A stretch of DNA of 64,000 bases from positions 1 through 64,000 of the forward strand of contig CAZCBH010000006.1 of assembly GCA_964496875.1 (NCBI GenBank). Direction: 5' to 3'. Each line of letters opens with the position of its first letter. The stretch's first letter is position 1. The DNA is from RI-106 sp964496875. Lineage in GTDB: Bacteria; Cyanobacteriota; Vampirovibrionia; Obscuribacterales; Obscuribacteraceae. Below are positions 36,733 to 45,739 of the stretch, piece by piece. A program made the position numbers and the translations under genes. Below the pieces are notes generated by a model that had not been told where the DNA came from, did no database searches, and saw nothing but the letters and a program-made list of their open reading frames with translations.

Positions 36733-37908
36733 CTACCTGACTTTGAGAAGATAGTCTTCGTTCTTCATATCCGGTGCCGACTTGCCTAAATCGTTCCGAA
36801 GCAATTTATGTGAGCGATAAAGAGGCTCTATCCGCGGACTGAGCAAGCCTATCTGCTTCAAGTTCGGAATGATAAGGTCGAACATCGAGTCTCTGAATAT
36901 CTGCATCAAATATGAATCGTAGGCGAATTGATCCCACTGACTCAAGGTCATTTTTTGACCATAGAACTCTTCATAAATTTCGTGCGCCAGAAAACGCTTT
37001 TGCAGAAGCAGACAGATTTCGAGAGCCAGATCCTCGCGCTCGGCCCGTTCTTTCTCGGATAACTCTTTACTATAAAACTCTTGTAGGGCCAGGACACCGT
37101 AGTGGACATGTCTTGCCTCGTCGGCGATTACATAGAGCATGATCTCTTCTAGAAGGGGTTCGTTGACTATCTCCCGGATAGCGCGAAAAGCCCCTAGACC
37201 GAAGCCCTCGATCATGATCTGCATTCCGAGGAATTTAACATCCCACCTCGAATCCTGCATGATAGCCTCGATTAGCACAAACAGATTATCGTTTATCTCA
37301 TAACGCTTCTCCAGCTTCTCTGACAAATATCGATGAAAAACCTCTACGTGCCTGGCTTCATCACCTATCTGACTGGCTCCGAATAGCTTGCCGTCGAGTA
37401 TTGGAATCGATTGCACCACCTGGGATGTTGCAAAAAGCGCACCCTGTTCACCGTGGAGAAGCTGGCTCATAAGCCAGGCAAGCAAAGATTGACGCTCCAC
37501 GGCCTGTTCATGGGGGCTGAGCTTGTTCCACATCGGATGCGGTGCGGCCGGACAGAATTTATCCGGGATAATCGGTCTGGCAATATCGAGAGGATCTACC
37601 TCTTTCGACCAGTCGATATCGGTAGAGACATTCCACTGGGCAGCTTTGCCGGCTTCGTAAAGTCTGTCTATTTGCGGATTGCGTCCTTTGGCATAGGTCC
37701 AGTCGTAACAGATATCATGGTCGGCTCGCATAAAGGATCTCTGGGTCTGCTTTCCTTTTTTTAAGACCAGCCCATCATAGGCCGGTCCCAGGAAAGTTTT
37801 GAGCAGCTTGAACTTGCCTCGCTTCAGCATATCCATTGCTATCGGCACAGTCTCTCCTATAGATTTGAGAGAGCCGCCGAGACTACTCCATGCTGTATCG
37901 GTTGCCAT
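36733..37908 (-). CDS. Ferritin-like diiron protein (AurF/R2-like oxygenase fold)
   Basis: A 391-aa all-helical protein with the six ligands of a carboxylate-bridged diiron site visible: Glu in LLHGEQGALF, ExxH in GDEARHVEVFH, Glu in MIEGFGLGAF and ExxH in ADEARHVHYG. This is the pattern of the ferritin-like oxygenases (p-aminobenzoate N-oxygenase AurF, R2-like proteins). The exact chemistry is unknown: oxidase, N-oxygenase or peroxide scavenger are all possible. The ATG at 37908 is used; the open frame upstream runs into the divergent caspase gene and lacks family character. It is divergent from the caspase operon, with a 133-bp shared intergenic region. Confidence 0.85.
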   Translation of the reverse strand: MATDTAWSSLGGSLKSIGETVPIAMDMLKRGKFKLLKTFLGPAYDGLVLKKGKQTQRSFMRADHDICYDWTYAKGRNPQIDRLYEAGKAAQWNVSTDIDWSKEVDPLDIARPIIPDKFCPAAPHPMWNKLSPHEQAVERQSLLAWLMSQLLHGEQGALFATSQVVQSIPILDGKLFGASQIGDEARHVEVFHRYLSEKLEKRYEINDNLFVLIEAIMQDSRWDVKFLGMQIMIEGFGLGAFRAIREIVNEPLLEEIMLYVIADEARHVHYGVLALQEFYSKELSEKERAEREDLALEICLLLQKRFLAHEIYEEFYGQKMTLSQWDQFAYDSYLMQIFRDSMFDLIIPNLKQIGLLSPRIEPLYRSHKLLRNDLGKSAPDMKNEDYLLKVR

Positions 37909-38041
37909 AATTTCTTGCGTATCCTCGTGAATTCTCAATAATTCTCTAGCACAGGCAGACGGCAGTAATGCGAAACCGAATATATTGAATATAATGATTC
38001 GTGGCATATTGAGATCGGGAATTGTCGCAGCAGGAGAGATC

Positions 38042-39643
38042 GTGCGCACCGGCATCGAAAACAAGGCTCTGGCGCTACTAGCGACCGTTTTATTAACCAT
38101 TCAGTTTCTGGCTCCGGCAGTCTGGGCCCAATCTGGGACATCGCAAAACGTCCTCGAAGACCGACCCGTGGCCGATAAATGGGCTCTGGTAGTAGGCATC
38201 GACAGATTTCAAGACAAGCGCATTCCGACTCTTCGCTATTCGGCCAAAGACGCCCGTGATTTTGCCGACTTTCTGGTAAAGAAAGGCAATTTCGCCCCCG
38301 ACCATATCATCACCCTGCTGAACGAACAAGCCACTTTCCAGAACATAGAAGAAGCTCTGGGCGACACATGGCTGCCCAGGCGGGCCCTGAGCGACGACCT
38401 TGTCTTGATTTATGTATCTACCCACGGCAGCCCCAGAGAACTGGATGTCGGCAAAGACAACTGGTTAATTGCCCACAATACCAATGTGGACAAGCTCTAT
38501 TCCACCGGCATAGAGCTTACCAGTCTGGCTGCTACGGTGAAAAAGCGGACAGGGTGCGACAGAGTGGTGGTCATACTCGACGCCTGCAACTCCGGAGCCG
38601 CCCAGACCGGAGGAGGAAAGGGCTTGATCCGCCCGACGAACTTCGACATCAACTCGATCATTGGCGAAGGAGAGGTGGTAATCAGCTCTTCCGATTGCAA
38701 TCAGCGCTCCTGGGAGTCAAAACGTTATCAGAACGGAGTTTTCACAAGGAAGCTAATCGAGACGCTCTCCGGAGGAGGCGCCAACCGACCGCTCAATGAA
38801 GCTTTCGAAGAGCTGAAATCCAGCGTTGAACAAGAGGTCCGCTTCGACCGCAAAGCAACCCAGACACCGCTGTTCAAGAGCAAATGGAAAGGCAAGCCCC
38901 TTGTTCTGGCGGCGATGCCGGCACATCCCAGAAAGTCTATAAGTCCTGCACTTAATACGGTGCCTGAACAAATGCAGGAGTCTGGTCCCGAATCGGGTCC
39001 CGCATCTAATCAAGAGTCTATACCGGAAGAAAACAGGGTAGGCATAGACAAAGATAAATCCACCCTCACTGGCCAGGTAAGCAGCGAACATCATCTTCTG
39101 AACAAAAAACTGGCTTTTCTTTCGGTATTGCCGCCGCTCCAGTACAAAATCACCATGAGTCCGACCTACGGAGTTGTTACCCAAAAAGATTTCGACGGTG
39201 CCAAACAGTTCAACGCTATGATCAACAACAATGTCAGGGCAGGACTCGGCCGCAGCCTCGGCAACGAAATAGTCGATGAAAGAAAGACCATCGAGGTTCT
39301 CACCAGATTAAGCCGCAACCCGCAAGTGAATTTTTATTCACCCACAGCAGATCTATTGAAAAAAACAGCAGCTGAAATGAACGCGCAGAATCTGGTTCTA
39401 GTGCAAGTGGATGAATTCTATTTCAAGGGTCAGGTCGCATGGAGCAATGTCTATGATATGAAACTGACCACCCGCATCTATGACGGCAAAACCGGTGCGT
39501 TGAAAAGCGAGTTCAAAACACACAAGAAAAAACAACCCTGGCTTAATGACAGCACCGGCTGGTGGATGAATTATGTGGCGAACAAAATCGTACCGGAAAC
39601 ATCTGCCGAGATAACCGCCGAGATTTTGAAAAGAACCAGATAA
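38042..39643 (+). CDS. Exported caspase-fold (C14) peptidase
   Basis: A 533-aa metacaspase-related protein. A GTG at 38042 preceded by AGGAGAG gives a clean signal peptide (ALALLATVLLTIQFLAPAVW-AQ), so the enzyme is periplasmic or secreted. The p20 domain shows WALVVGIDRFQ, the catalytic His in LIYVSTHGSP and the catalytic Cys in VVILDACNSGAA, all intact. A Ser/Glu-rich linker (about residues 305-335) joins a C-terminal beta-rich domain (QNLVLVQVDEFYFKGQVAWS) that recalls CsgG/LpoB-like folds; that comparison is tentative. Alternative starts at 37985 and 37994 lack a ribosome binding site. The next two genes follow at 34 and 4 bp, suggesting a three-gene operon. Related prokaryotic caspases usually act on basic residues; the substrate is unknown. 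Confidence 0.9.
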   Translation: MRTGIENKALALLATVLLTIQFLAPAVWAQSGTSQNVLEDRPVADKWALVVGIDRFQDKRIPTLRYSAKDARDFADFLVKKGNFAPDHIITLLNEQATFQNIEEALGDTWLPRRALSDDLVLIYVSTHGSPRELDVGKDNWLIAHNTNVDKLYSTGIELTSLAATVKKRTGCDRVVVILDACNSGAAQTGGGKGLIRPTNFDINSIIGEGEVVISSSDCNQRSWESKRYQNGVFTRKLIETLSGGGANRPLNEAFEELKSSVEQEVRFDRKATQTPLFKSKWKGKPLVLAAMPAHPRKSISPALNTVPEQMQESGPESGPASNQESIPEENRVGIDKDKSTLTGQVSSEHHLLNKKLAFLSVLPPLQYKITMSPTYGVVTQKDFDGAKQFNAMINNNVRAGLGRSLGNEIVDERKTIEVLTRLSRNPQVNFYSPTADLLKKTAAEMNAQNLVLVQVDEFYFKGQVAWSNVYDMKLTTRIYDGKTGALKSEFKTHKKKQPWLNDSTGWWMNYVANKIVPETSAEITAEILKRTR

Positions 39644-39677
39644 ACAAGTTCGTTGCTACTTCTCTAGAGGAGATATG

Positions 39678-40691
39678 ATGACTAACCCACGCAAAACTCT
39701 GGTTCCTTTTCTGGTAGCAGCAACCATCTGTTCTTTACCGCATCCTGCAATGGCTGGCGGTGAAGCCGAATTTAAAAGAGGAGTGGCGCTCTATAAAGCG
39801 AAGCGTTATCAGGAAGCCGCCGCCTACCTCGAAAAAGCACTGGCTTCAGGCTGCGGCGCATCCGACTGCTATCTCTATCTGGGCAAAGCACATTATGGCG
39901 CTGGAAATTCCACTATGGCAATTAAAAGATTTGGAGAAGCGGCGGAGGCTTTCAAAGGCTTGCCCGCAGGAGACATAGCCCAGAAGATGGTGCAGCGCCT
40001 CGCCCCCCAGGGAAAGTTCGTAAAACCGACAGCCAAAGCGAGCACCACTAAAGCGGCCGCGCCGACACAGAAGGTCTACAGCGGACTTGCCGGTAGGATT
40101 TCGGTGACACCACCGCACTTCGGCCACAAGCCGGTCTCTCAAGCCACTATAAAAGCGATTCGAGATGCGGTACTGAACTTACCGCCCCATTTGAGAAAAC
40201 TCCTCGAAGACGCCGGCGCCTCCATAAGCGTCTCTCCTAATATGATCGACAAGTGGCCCGATTCCATAAAAGATCTTCCGGAAAATAGCCCGACCCTGAA
40301 TCTGGCCGAAGTGCCGGGACGCATCTACGGCAAAGAGATGAATATCTACGAGAGCGCTAAAGTAAGAGGTTCTACTGCGCTAAAACAAGCCAGGCCACCG
40401 AGTATGATGCGTCACACCGTCCTCAATGAAAGTGTGCAGATCCTCGACGATATCATGAACATATCGGGCGATCCTGAACTGAGAAAGTTATACGAGAAAG
40501 ACAAACAAAGAGTACCGGACTCGGCCAGGGCAAAACTGGCAACGTTTTTGAAAAACGACGACTGGGGCCCGCGAGAGACCTGTGCGGAGATGGGAGCGGC
40601 TATGCTCGGCGGCGGCGACGAATTCACGGCAGACCTCTATAGATACTTTCCCAATACGAAAGCCTGGCTGAAGACAAAACTGGGAATCTGA
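39678..40691 (+). CDS. Exported TPR protein with metallopeptidase-like C-terminus lacking HExxH
   Basis: A 337-aa protein with a signal peptide (FLVAATICSLPHPAMA-G), two TPR-like units (GVALYKAKRYQEAAAYLEKA, GAGNSTMAIKRFGEAAEAF) and a linker of Ala/Lys/Thr. The C-terminal about 100 residues follow the outline of the anthrax-lethal-factor/Pro-Pro endopeptidase fold. TVLNESVQILDD sits where these enzymes have a VLHExGHxxD motif, and RETCAEMGAAML with a late FPNTKAWL sits where they have the third ligand helix. Both zinc His are absent (NESVQ). If the comparison is right it is a pseudo-peptidase. Of two adjacent ATGs, the second at 39678 has the better distance to GAGGAG. It is the second gene of the caspase operon. 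Confidence 0.7.
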   Translation: MTNPRKTLVPFLVAATICSLPHPAMAGGEAEFKRGVALYKAKRYQEAAAYLEKALASGCGASDCYLYLGKAHYGAGNSTMAIKRFGEAAEAFKGLPAGDIAQKMVQRLAPQGKFVKPTAKASTTKAAAPTQKVYSGLAGRISVTPPHFGHKPVSQATIKAIRDAVLNLPPHLRKLLEDAGASISVSPNMIDKWPDSIKDLPENSPTLNLAEVPGRIYGKEMNIYESAKVRGSTALKQARPPSMMRHTVLNESVQILDDIMNISGDPELRKLYEKDKQRVPDSARAKLATFLKNDDWGPRETCAEMGAAMLGGGDEFTADLYRYFPNTKAWLKTKLGI

Positions 40692-40695
40692 GTAG

Positions 40696-42294
40696 ATGTT
40701 TTTCTCATCCGAAAAAAAAGAAAAGAAGAAAGCACAAGCGAGAACCCTGATTGCCAAAGCAAGCGAGATAAGCAATCAGAAAGGCTACGATACAATAAAA
40801 GAGCGCGCCGCAGAGGCTATCTCTTATCTGGAGAAAGCAACCGCACTGGATAAAGAGAATCAAGAAGCATGGGCCTATCTGGCTCTAAATCTCTCCAAAG
40901 CAGAGCGGTTTCAAGAAGCTGAATCTATTATAGACAGGTTGATCAATGAAAAGCCCCAGGAAGCCCTGATTTGGAGCCTGCTGGGAGAGGCGCTTCTCTA
41001 TCGTCCCCTTGGGCACCATGAAGCTCTCTACCTCTTCAATACCAGCCTCTCCTTCGAAAAAACGCCGGCTGGATGGCGCGGTGTGGGCGACGCTCTATTG
41101 AAGCTGGGAGAGTTTCGACAAATGGCAGATGCCTATGCCCAGTGGTGCATAGTCGATCCCGACAATGCCGAAGCCTGGTATCATCGGGGTAAAGCACTGA
41201 ACTTCTTAAAAGAAACGGAACAGGCGATATCGGCATTCAGAAATGCGGTTAGATTGCAACCGAATTATTCTCTCGCCTATAAAGAACTAACCCATTATCT
41301 GGGCAAGTCGGGCCGCTACGACGAAGCCCTTGCCGTCTGCGATCAATGGGAACTGCACAGACCTAAAAACAGGCGACTCTGGTACTATCGCGGTTATATC
41401 TTCTATAAGGCGAATAGACCGAGAAGCGCTGTTCAAACCTTCGAAAAAGCGCTGGAGTTAGCCAGCAGTCCCAATTCTATTTGGACAGATCTCGGCGACC
41501 TCTATTATTCCCTCGAAGACTATGAAGCGTCTCTTGCTTATCGAGACAAAGTCAGCAACGTGGAAAGAACTAATTATCTTGCCTGGCTGGCCACCGGCGA
41601 TGCAGCTACAAGAGTCGGGCAATTCGAAAAAGCGCTAGAGGCTTATGACAAAGCGCTCAAGACCGTGATGCCAGGCGAGCCTCTGAATAAGCTTTTCTAT
41701 TCCGAAGGTCATTCGACACTCTGTATGAAAGGCAAGGGCTTCACCAATTGTGGTGCGCTTGAGGAAGCACAATCTATATGGGCGGAAATCGCAGCCAATG
41801 TCCCGGCGAAACCGCTGTTTGCAGCCGGCAGGGCATACACTATACGAGCCCTTTCAGGTCTGGAAGAGGCGCTGGCATCGGTGGCGGAATTGAACAACGA
41901 AGAATTGAATCTGGAAAGAACCTACAGATACCTGGCAGACTTTCTAATCGATATAAAAGCCTGGAATGAAGCGGTGTTAGTCATGCGCAAACTTATAGAC
42001 TATACCGAAAGTAAGATACCGATAAAGCTGGAGGAGGCCAGACTTCTTGCAAAGGCCGGAAATTTTGCAGAAGCGCTGTCAATTATAGAAAAGATCGTCT
42101 CTGTTAAAACACGGCATTCCAGAGCCTATTTCGAGCTGGCTTCAATACACAACCAGGCAGGAGATTCAAAAAGGTCTTTGGAAGCTCTTGAGAAAGCTGT
42201 CGGGATCAGACCATCTTTGAAGGAGGTGGCTTATATGAGCCCTCTTTTCACGAATATGATGGACAACCCGGAATTCGAGGCGCTGACTAATTAG
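40696..42294 (+). CDS. Cytoplasmic TPR protein
   Basis: A 532-aa protein made almost wholly of 34-residue tetratricopeptide repeats. Examples are KAERFQEAESIIDRLINEKP, WYHRGKALNFLKETEQAISA, WYYRGYIFYKANRPRSAVQT and AKAGNFAEALSIIEKIVS. There is no signal peptide: the N-terminus is strongly basic (EKKEKKKAQ). TPR arrays bind proteins, and this one may act as a scaffold. It begins 4 bp after the preceding gene, so it is the third gene of the caspase operon despite lacking its export signal. The stop overlaps the convergent gene by 4 bp. Confidence 0.88.
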   Translation: MFFSSEKKEKKKAQARTLIAKASEISNQKGYDTIKERAAEAISYLEKATALDKENQEAWAYLALNLSKAERFQEAESIIDRLINEKPQEALIWSLLGEALLYRPLGHHEALYLFNTSLSFEKTPAGWRGVGDALLKLGEFRQMADAYAQWCIVDPDNAEAWYHRGKALNFLKETEQAISAFRNAVRLQPNYSLAYKELTHYLGKSGRYDEALAVCDQWELHRPKNRRLWYYRGYIFYKANRPRSAVQTFEKALELASSPNSIWTDLGDLYYSLEDYEASLAYRDKVSNVERTNYLAWLATGDAATRVGQFEKALEAYDKALKTVMPGEPLNKLFYSEGHSTLCMKGKGFTNCGALEEAQSIWAEIAANVPAKPLFAAGRAYTIRALSGLEEALASVAELNNEELNLERTYRYLADFLIDIKAWNEAVLVMRKLIDYTESKIPIKLEEARLLAKAGNFAEALSIIEKIVSVKTRHSRAYFELASIHNQAGDSKRSLEALEKAVGIRPSLKEVAYMSPLFTNMMDNPEFEALTN

Positions 42295-42950
42295 TCGTTG
42301 CCCGGGCCTTTATAGGCATAGGCTTCTATACCGAGCTGCCTGCGCAAAAACTCATCATAACTCTTGTTGTTCTGATCCAATATTTCGAGATTCTGCTTTC
42401 TCGGCATCAATGACTTGGCTATCGGATTACCATGGGCGTCCGGCACCAGAAGGTTATTCTGAACGGCCATATAATCGGAGAATAGAGATCTGGCATCGCT
42501 GAAATACTGGTAGTACCCGCGGTGAAGTTTCTCTGTTTCCGGATAAAGAGGAAGCTGCTTCAACTCTTCGGCTGCCGCACCATATCTGGTTACGAGGTCA
42601 GCAAGCAGTTTCTGGGTAGCTTTACGATCGTCTCCTGGTACTATAATTGCCAGTCCTTTAGAAAGCAGCGCATTGGCTTGTTCTTTCGAGCGAGGATCTA
42701 ACTGTGCCTTTCGGCGAATCTGATCATAACGGCTGAACCAGTCTTTCAAAAGCTTGCTATCCGTAACCTGCCGCACAGGAGGACCGGGCAACGCTTGGCT
42801 TCCCTGACTTCCTTGAAGAGGGGGCATCTGGGCATAGGCATTAGCCCCTGCTGCAGGCTGCGCTCTGACCGGAGATGCACTGCCGCAAACGATCAAAGAA
42901 AGAGCGATTATCAATTTACAGAGCACAAAAGGACTTTTATTCACGATCAC
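42291..42950 (-). CDS. Exported hypothetical protein, 219 aa
   Basis: A signal peptide (LIIALSLIVCGSASPVRA-Q) is followed by a Pro/Gln-rich linker and a helical domain of about 150 residues (WFSRYDQIRRKAQLDPRSKE, KLLADLVTRYGAAAEELKQL). The Cys in the hydrophobic core is not followed by a lipobox-like context, so it is probably soluble rather than a lipoprotein. Start GTG at 42950; a second GTG two codons on is equally possible. No family is recognised. It is transcribed divergently from the HslV-like gene across a 119-bp region. Confidence 0.75.
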   Translation of the reverse strand: MIVNKSPFVLCKLIIALSLIVCGSASPVRAQPAAGANAYAQMPPLQGSQGSQALPGPPVRQVTDSKLLKDWFSRYDQIRRKAQLDPRSKEQANALLSKGLAIIVPGDDRKATQKLLADLVTRYGAAAEELKQLPLYPETEKLHRGYYQYFSDARSLFSDYMAVQNNLLVPDAHGNPIAKSLMPRKQNLEILDQNNKSYDEFLRRQLGIEAYAYKGPGND

Positions 42951-43069
42951 TGACTCTTCTATTTTTACTGTCTTATTTTACCCCGGCCACGAAAAGTTCT
43001 GACGTCGCCCATGCCATAGAGTTCCGAATTTAATCGTATACTTGTTCTATCGAAATCAGAGGAACTGCT

Positions 43070-43804
43070 ATGACCATACTGGTAGCCGTCAAGAAAAATG
43101 ATCGCGTCTTCGTGGGTGCAGACCGAATCACCACTTTCGGGAGCGAATACGCCACCGACCTGGTCGGTAGCTGCAAAATCATGAAGCTCAAGCACGGCTA
43201 CTTGGCAACGAGCGGCTATACGTTATTGGACAACATAATCGAGCATCTTCATGAAAACCGTAAAGAGCTGCTAGATAGCGAACTGAAGACCAGAGCCCAG
43301 GTCTTTCAGTTTTTTCTCAGTCTCTATGGCGAACTCAAGGACAACTATACCCTCATAGATGCGGGCAAGGACACCTATGCAGGAATCTACAACGTCTTCC
43401 TTCTAGTGACACCGACAAGCATATTCGGTGTCTCCAACAATCTGTCCGTGCATGAGTATGAACGCTATGCCTCCAAGGGGGCAGGTTCGGATTATTCTAT
43501 GGGTGCCCTCTACGCCCTCTACGACATCATGGACGATGGTCATGAATTGACGAGAGTAGCCCTGGAGGCGGCCTGTCATTACTCTATATACTGCAAAGAG
43601 CCGATCGATATTCTAGAAGTCCGTCAAGAAGATTTCCAGGTTTCCAGATCAGGTAAGCATAAACCGGCAAAAAAATCCCTGACCACCCACGGAAACAAGA
43701 GCGGGCTGGCCAAATACAGCCTGGTTCAGAAAAAGGAAATCGCCCGCAATCTCACCAGAAGAACCGATACAAAATCCAAGAAGAGAAAACCGAAAACCAG
43801 CTAA
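43070..43804 (+). CDS. HslV/proteasome-beta-like Ntn peptidase with basic C-terminal tail
   Basis: A 244-aa protein with a 20S-proteasome beta fold. Met-Thr start gives Thr2 as the N-terminal nucleophile after Met removal. Family residues follow: Asp in VFVGADRITTFG, Lys in VGSCKIMKLKHGYLATSG, and KGAGSDYSMGALYALYD, the region of the conserved active-site Ser/Asp. The catalytic set looks complete, so it is probably active. It is longer than HslV (about 175 aa) because of extra loops and a final about 55 residues rich in Lys/Arg (GKHKPAKKSL, NLTRRTDTKSKKRKPKTS), unlike HslV. No HslU-type ATPase is nearby. GAGGAA lies five bases upstream of the ATG. The 3' end overlaps the exonuclease gene by 4 bp. 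Anbu-like or a separate family are alternatives. Confidence 0.8.
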   Translation: MTILVAVKKNDRVFVGADRITTFGSEYATDLVGSCKIMKLKHGYLATSGYTLLDNIIEHLHENRKELLDSELKTRAQVFQFFLSLYGELKDNYTLIDAGKDTYAGIYNVFLLVTPTSIFGVSNNLSVHEYERYASKGAGSDYSMGALYALYDIMDDGHELTRVALEAACHYSIYCKEPIDILEVRQEDFQVSRSGKHKPAKKSLTTHGNKSGLAKYSLVQKKEIARNLTRRTDTKSKKRKPKTS

Positions 43805-44373
43805 GAGCGCCTTTCTCTAATCGCCTCTAGTATTTTGAACATAAGCTCTCCCTGCTCTATGGCATCGTCGACGGCGACATGGGTATGGGGAGAATCGGAA
43901 AACCAGTCTTTGGGCATGCTGCCCTTGGAGACCTGCCTGTAATCGAGCTCTTTATCCAGTGCCACCGCAGCCAGTGTTTTTATATCGAGCGCGGAATGAG
44001 AAAATGGGGATCGTCCGACAAAACGAATCAGATACCAGTAGACAAAAGAGAAATCCCAGACCACAGGATAACCGGCGAATACAGGCTTGCCTCTGCCCCG
44101 GCATGTCTCTTCTACCCAGTTGCAAAACTCTGCCATGCCTTTTTCAGGAGACACCATGTTCTCCCTGGTCTTCTCAAAAAGATCGCCCTGCTCCGCCCAC
44201 CATTTCATGGTCTTCTCGCAGCGCTCTCCCCCGGGCAACTCCTCTAAATTGACCTGATACGTGGAGAGAAGCGCTCCACTGCGGTCAAAGGCCGCAGCCC
44301 CCAGCTGCAACATCGAGTTAGGATTGGGAATAGGGCCATTGGTCTCGATATCGCAAGAGATAAATACGGTCAC
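43801..44373 (-). CDS. DEDDh-type 3'-5' exonuclease
   Basis: A 190-aa RNase T/DnaQ-fold exonuclease. Metal-binding residues are visible: ISCDIETNG (Exo I, Asp and Glu), a central Asp in PVVWDFSFVYWYL (Exo II) and HTHVAVDDAIEQGELM (Exo III, His and Asp). Such enzymes degrade nucleic acid 3' ends; DNA or RNA preference cannot be told, and it lacks any polymerase or helicase fusion. It starts at GTG 44373, 4 bp after the aroA stop, with GAGGATGAGG upstream, so it is likely co-transcribed with aroA. The unusual insert CRGRGKPVFAGYP is part of the family's variable loop. Confidence 0.9.
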   Translation of the reverse strand: MTVFISCDIETNGPIPNPNSMLQLGAAAFDRSGALLSTYQVNLEELPGGERCEKTMKWWAEQGDLFEKTRENMVSPEKGMAEFCNWVEETCRGRGKPVFAGYPVVWDFSFVYWYLIRFVGRSPFSHSALDIKTLAAVALDKELDYRQVSKGSMPKDWFSDSPHTHVAVDDAIEQGELMFKILEAIRERRS

Positions 44374-44377
44374 TGCC

Positions 44378-45649
44378 TCATCCTCTCACTTTTTCCAGAT
44401 CCCGGAAGAACTCCGGATAAGAGACCGCGATGCAAGCTTGATCATCTATTTGGACAGGCTGTTCGAACAGTAAAGAAGCGATGGCACCACTCATGGCCAT
44501 GCGATGGTCGCCCCGGGTCTGCCAGAGTTCTCCTCCCCTGACGCTCTTCCTCCCACATATAATAAAGCCATCCTCGCGCTCTTCTATGTCGGCGCCGTTG
44601 CGGGAAAGATTGGAGACTAGCAGCGCCAGCCGATCCGACTCTTTATGCCGCAGTTCAGAAGCGCCTTCCACCACCATCTCTCCTTCACAGAGGGATCCGG
44701 CCAGAGCCAGAACAGGCACTTCATCTATGCCGGCGGGCAAATCGGCAGCACCAAGGGTGATGCCGGTAAGGCGACCAGCACCAAGGACTCTGATATCCGC
44801 CACCGGCTCCCCATCGACCAATCGTTCATTGAGGCGTTCTAAATTTGCCCCCATGCCCGACAGCGCATCGAGAACCAGGGTCCTGCCCGGATTGGTACCG
44901 ACAGATAGAAGGGTCAAATCGGAGCCTTTTGATAAAGCGGCACAAACCAGGAAGAAGGCGGCAGAAGAGATATCGGCAGGGACTTTGATATGGCAGGATG
45001 GCAGCGCTTCTGGTAGACGTTCCACCGAGATTGCACCGTCATTCTCGACATAAGGCACTCCCATATGACTGAACATACGCCGGGTATGATCTCGCACCAG
45101 ATGCGGTGTTGCCACAGTAGTACGCCCGTCAGCTGCCAGACCGGCCAGCAGCAGACAGGTCTCGACCTGAGCAGAAGCCACAGACAGATCGAACCGCCGC
45201 CCGGCAAGACCACCACCCCGGATGGTCATCGGCGCAAATCGTCCTTCGCGTGCTTCGATATGGGCCCCCATGGCAGATAGCGGCTCTATGACCCGTGCCA
45301 TCGGTCTTCTTCTAATCGACTCGTCCCCATCGAGACGAGAAGAGATGGGCAGGGCCGAAAGCAGACCGGATAGAAGCCTGATGGTGGTACCGGAATTGCC
45401 CACATAGAGCAAATCTTGAGGTTCTTTCAAACCGGCAAGTCCAGGCGATTTTACCATGACAGAGCCCTTCTCCTCCGGCTTATGCTCTATCTCGAGGCCG
45501 AGCTTCTGCATACAGAGCGCCGTATCGGCACAATCTTGAGCAGTCGACATATTCTCTATCTCAACATGTCCCTTGACCAGACCGGCGAAGATCAGGGCAC
45601 GGTGGGTGATTGACTTATCGCCGGGGACTTTTAAACTACCATTCAACAC
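44378..45649 (-). CDS. aroA: 5-enolpyruvylshikimate-3-phosphate synthase
   Basis: Joins phosphoenolpyruvate and shikimate-3-phosphate, the sixth step of the shikimate pathway. At 423 aa it is full length. Signatures visible: VPGDKSITHRALIFAGL, the LYVGNSGTTIRLLSG phosphate-binding block, RRPMARVI, GIDEVPVLALAGSLCEG, LRHKESDRL and TRGDHRMAMSGAI. The order and the Gly-Ala-type motif near the start do not by themselves settle its inhibitor sensitivity class. The start is GTG at 45649; the ribosome binding site is poor. It is divergent from aroC across about 90 bp and precedes the exonuclease gene with a 4-bp gap. Confidence 0.97.
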   Translation of the reverse strand: MLNGSLKVPGDKSITHRALIFAGLVKGHVEIENMSTAQDCADTALCMQKLGLEIEHKPEEKGSVMVKSPGLAGLKEPQDLLYVGNSGTTIRLLSGLLSALPISSRLDGDESIRRRPMARVIEPLSAMGAHIEAREGRFAPMTIRGGGLAGRRFDLSVASAQVETCLLLAGLAADGRTTVATPHLVRDHTRRMFSHMGVPYVENDGAISVERLPEALPSCHIKVPADISSAAFFLVCAALSKGSDLTLLSVGTNPGRTLVLDALSGMGANLERLNERLVDGEPVADIRVLGAGRLTGITLGAADLPAGIDEVPVLALAGSLCEGEMVVEGASELRHKESDRLALLVSNLSRNGADIEEREDGFIICGRKSVRGGELWQTRGDHRMAMSGAIASLLFEQPVQIDDQACIAVSYPEFFRDLEKVRG

Positions 45650-45739
45650 TTTACTATTTCACTATCGCAACACTAGGAACTGGAGCACAATCCATCTATT
45701 GTAAAATCTCCAGGGTAGGCTTTGTAGAGAGTAGAAGTT

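Noticed and set aside
44481..45053. Long plus-strand frame opposite aroA
   Set aside because: Arg/Ser/Pro-rich antisense shadow of a clear aroA gene.
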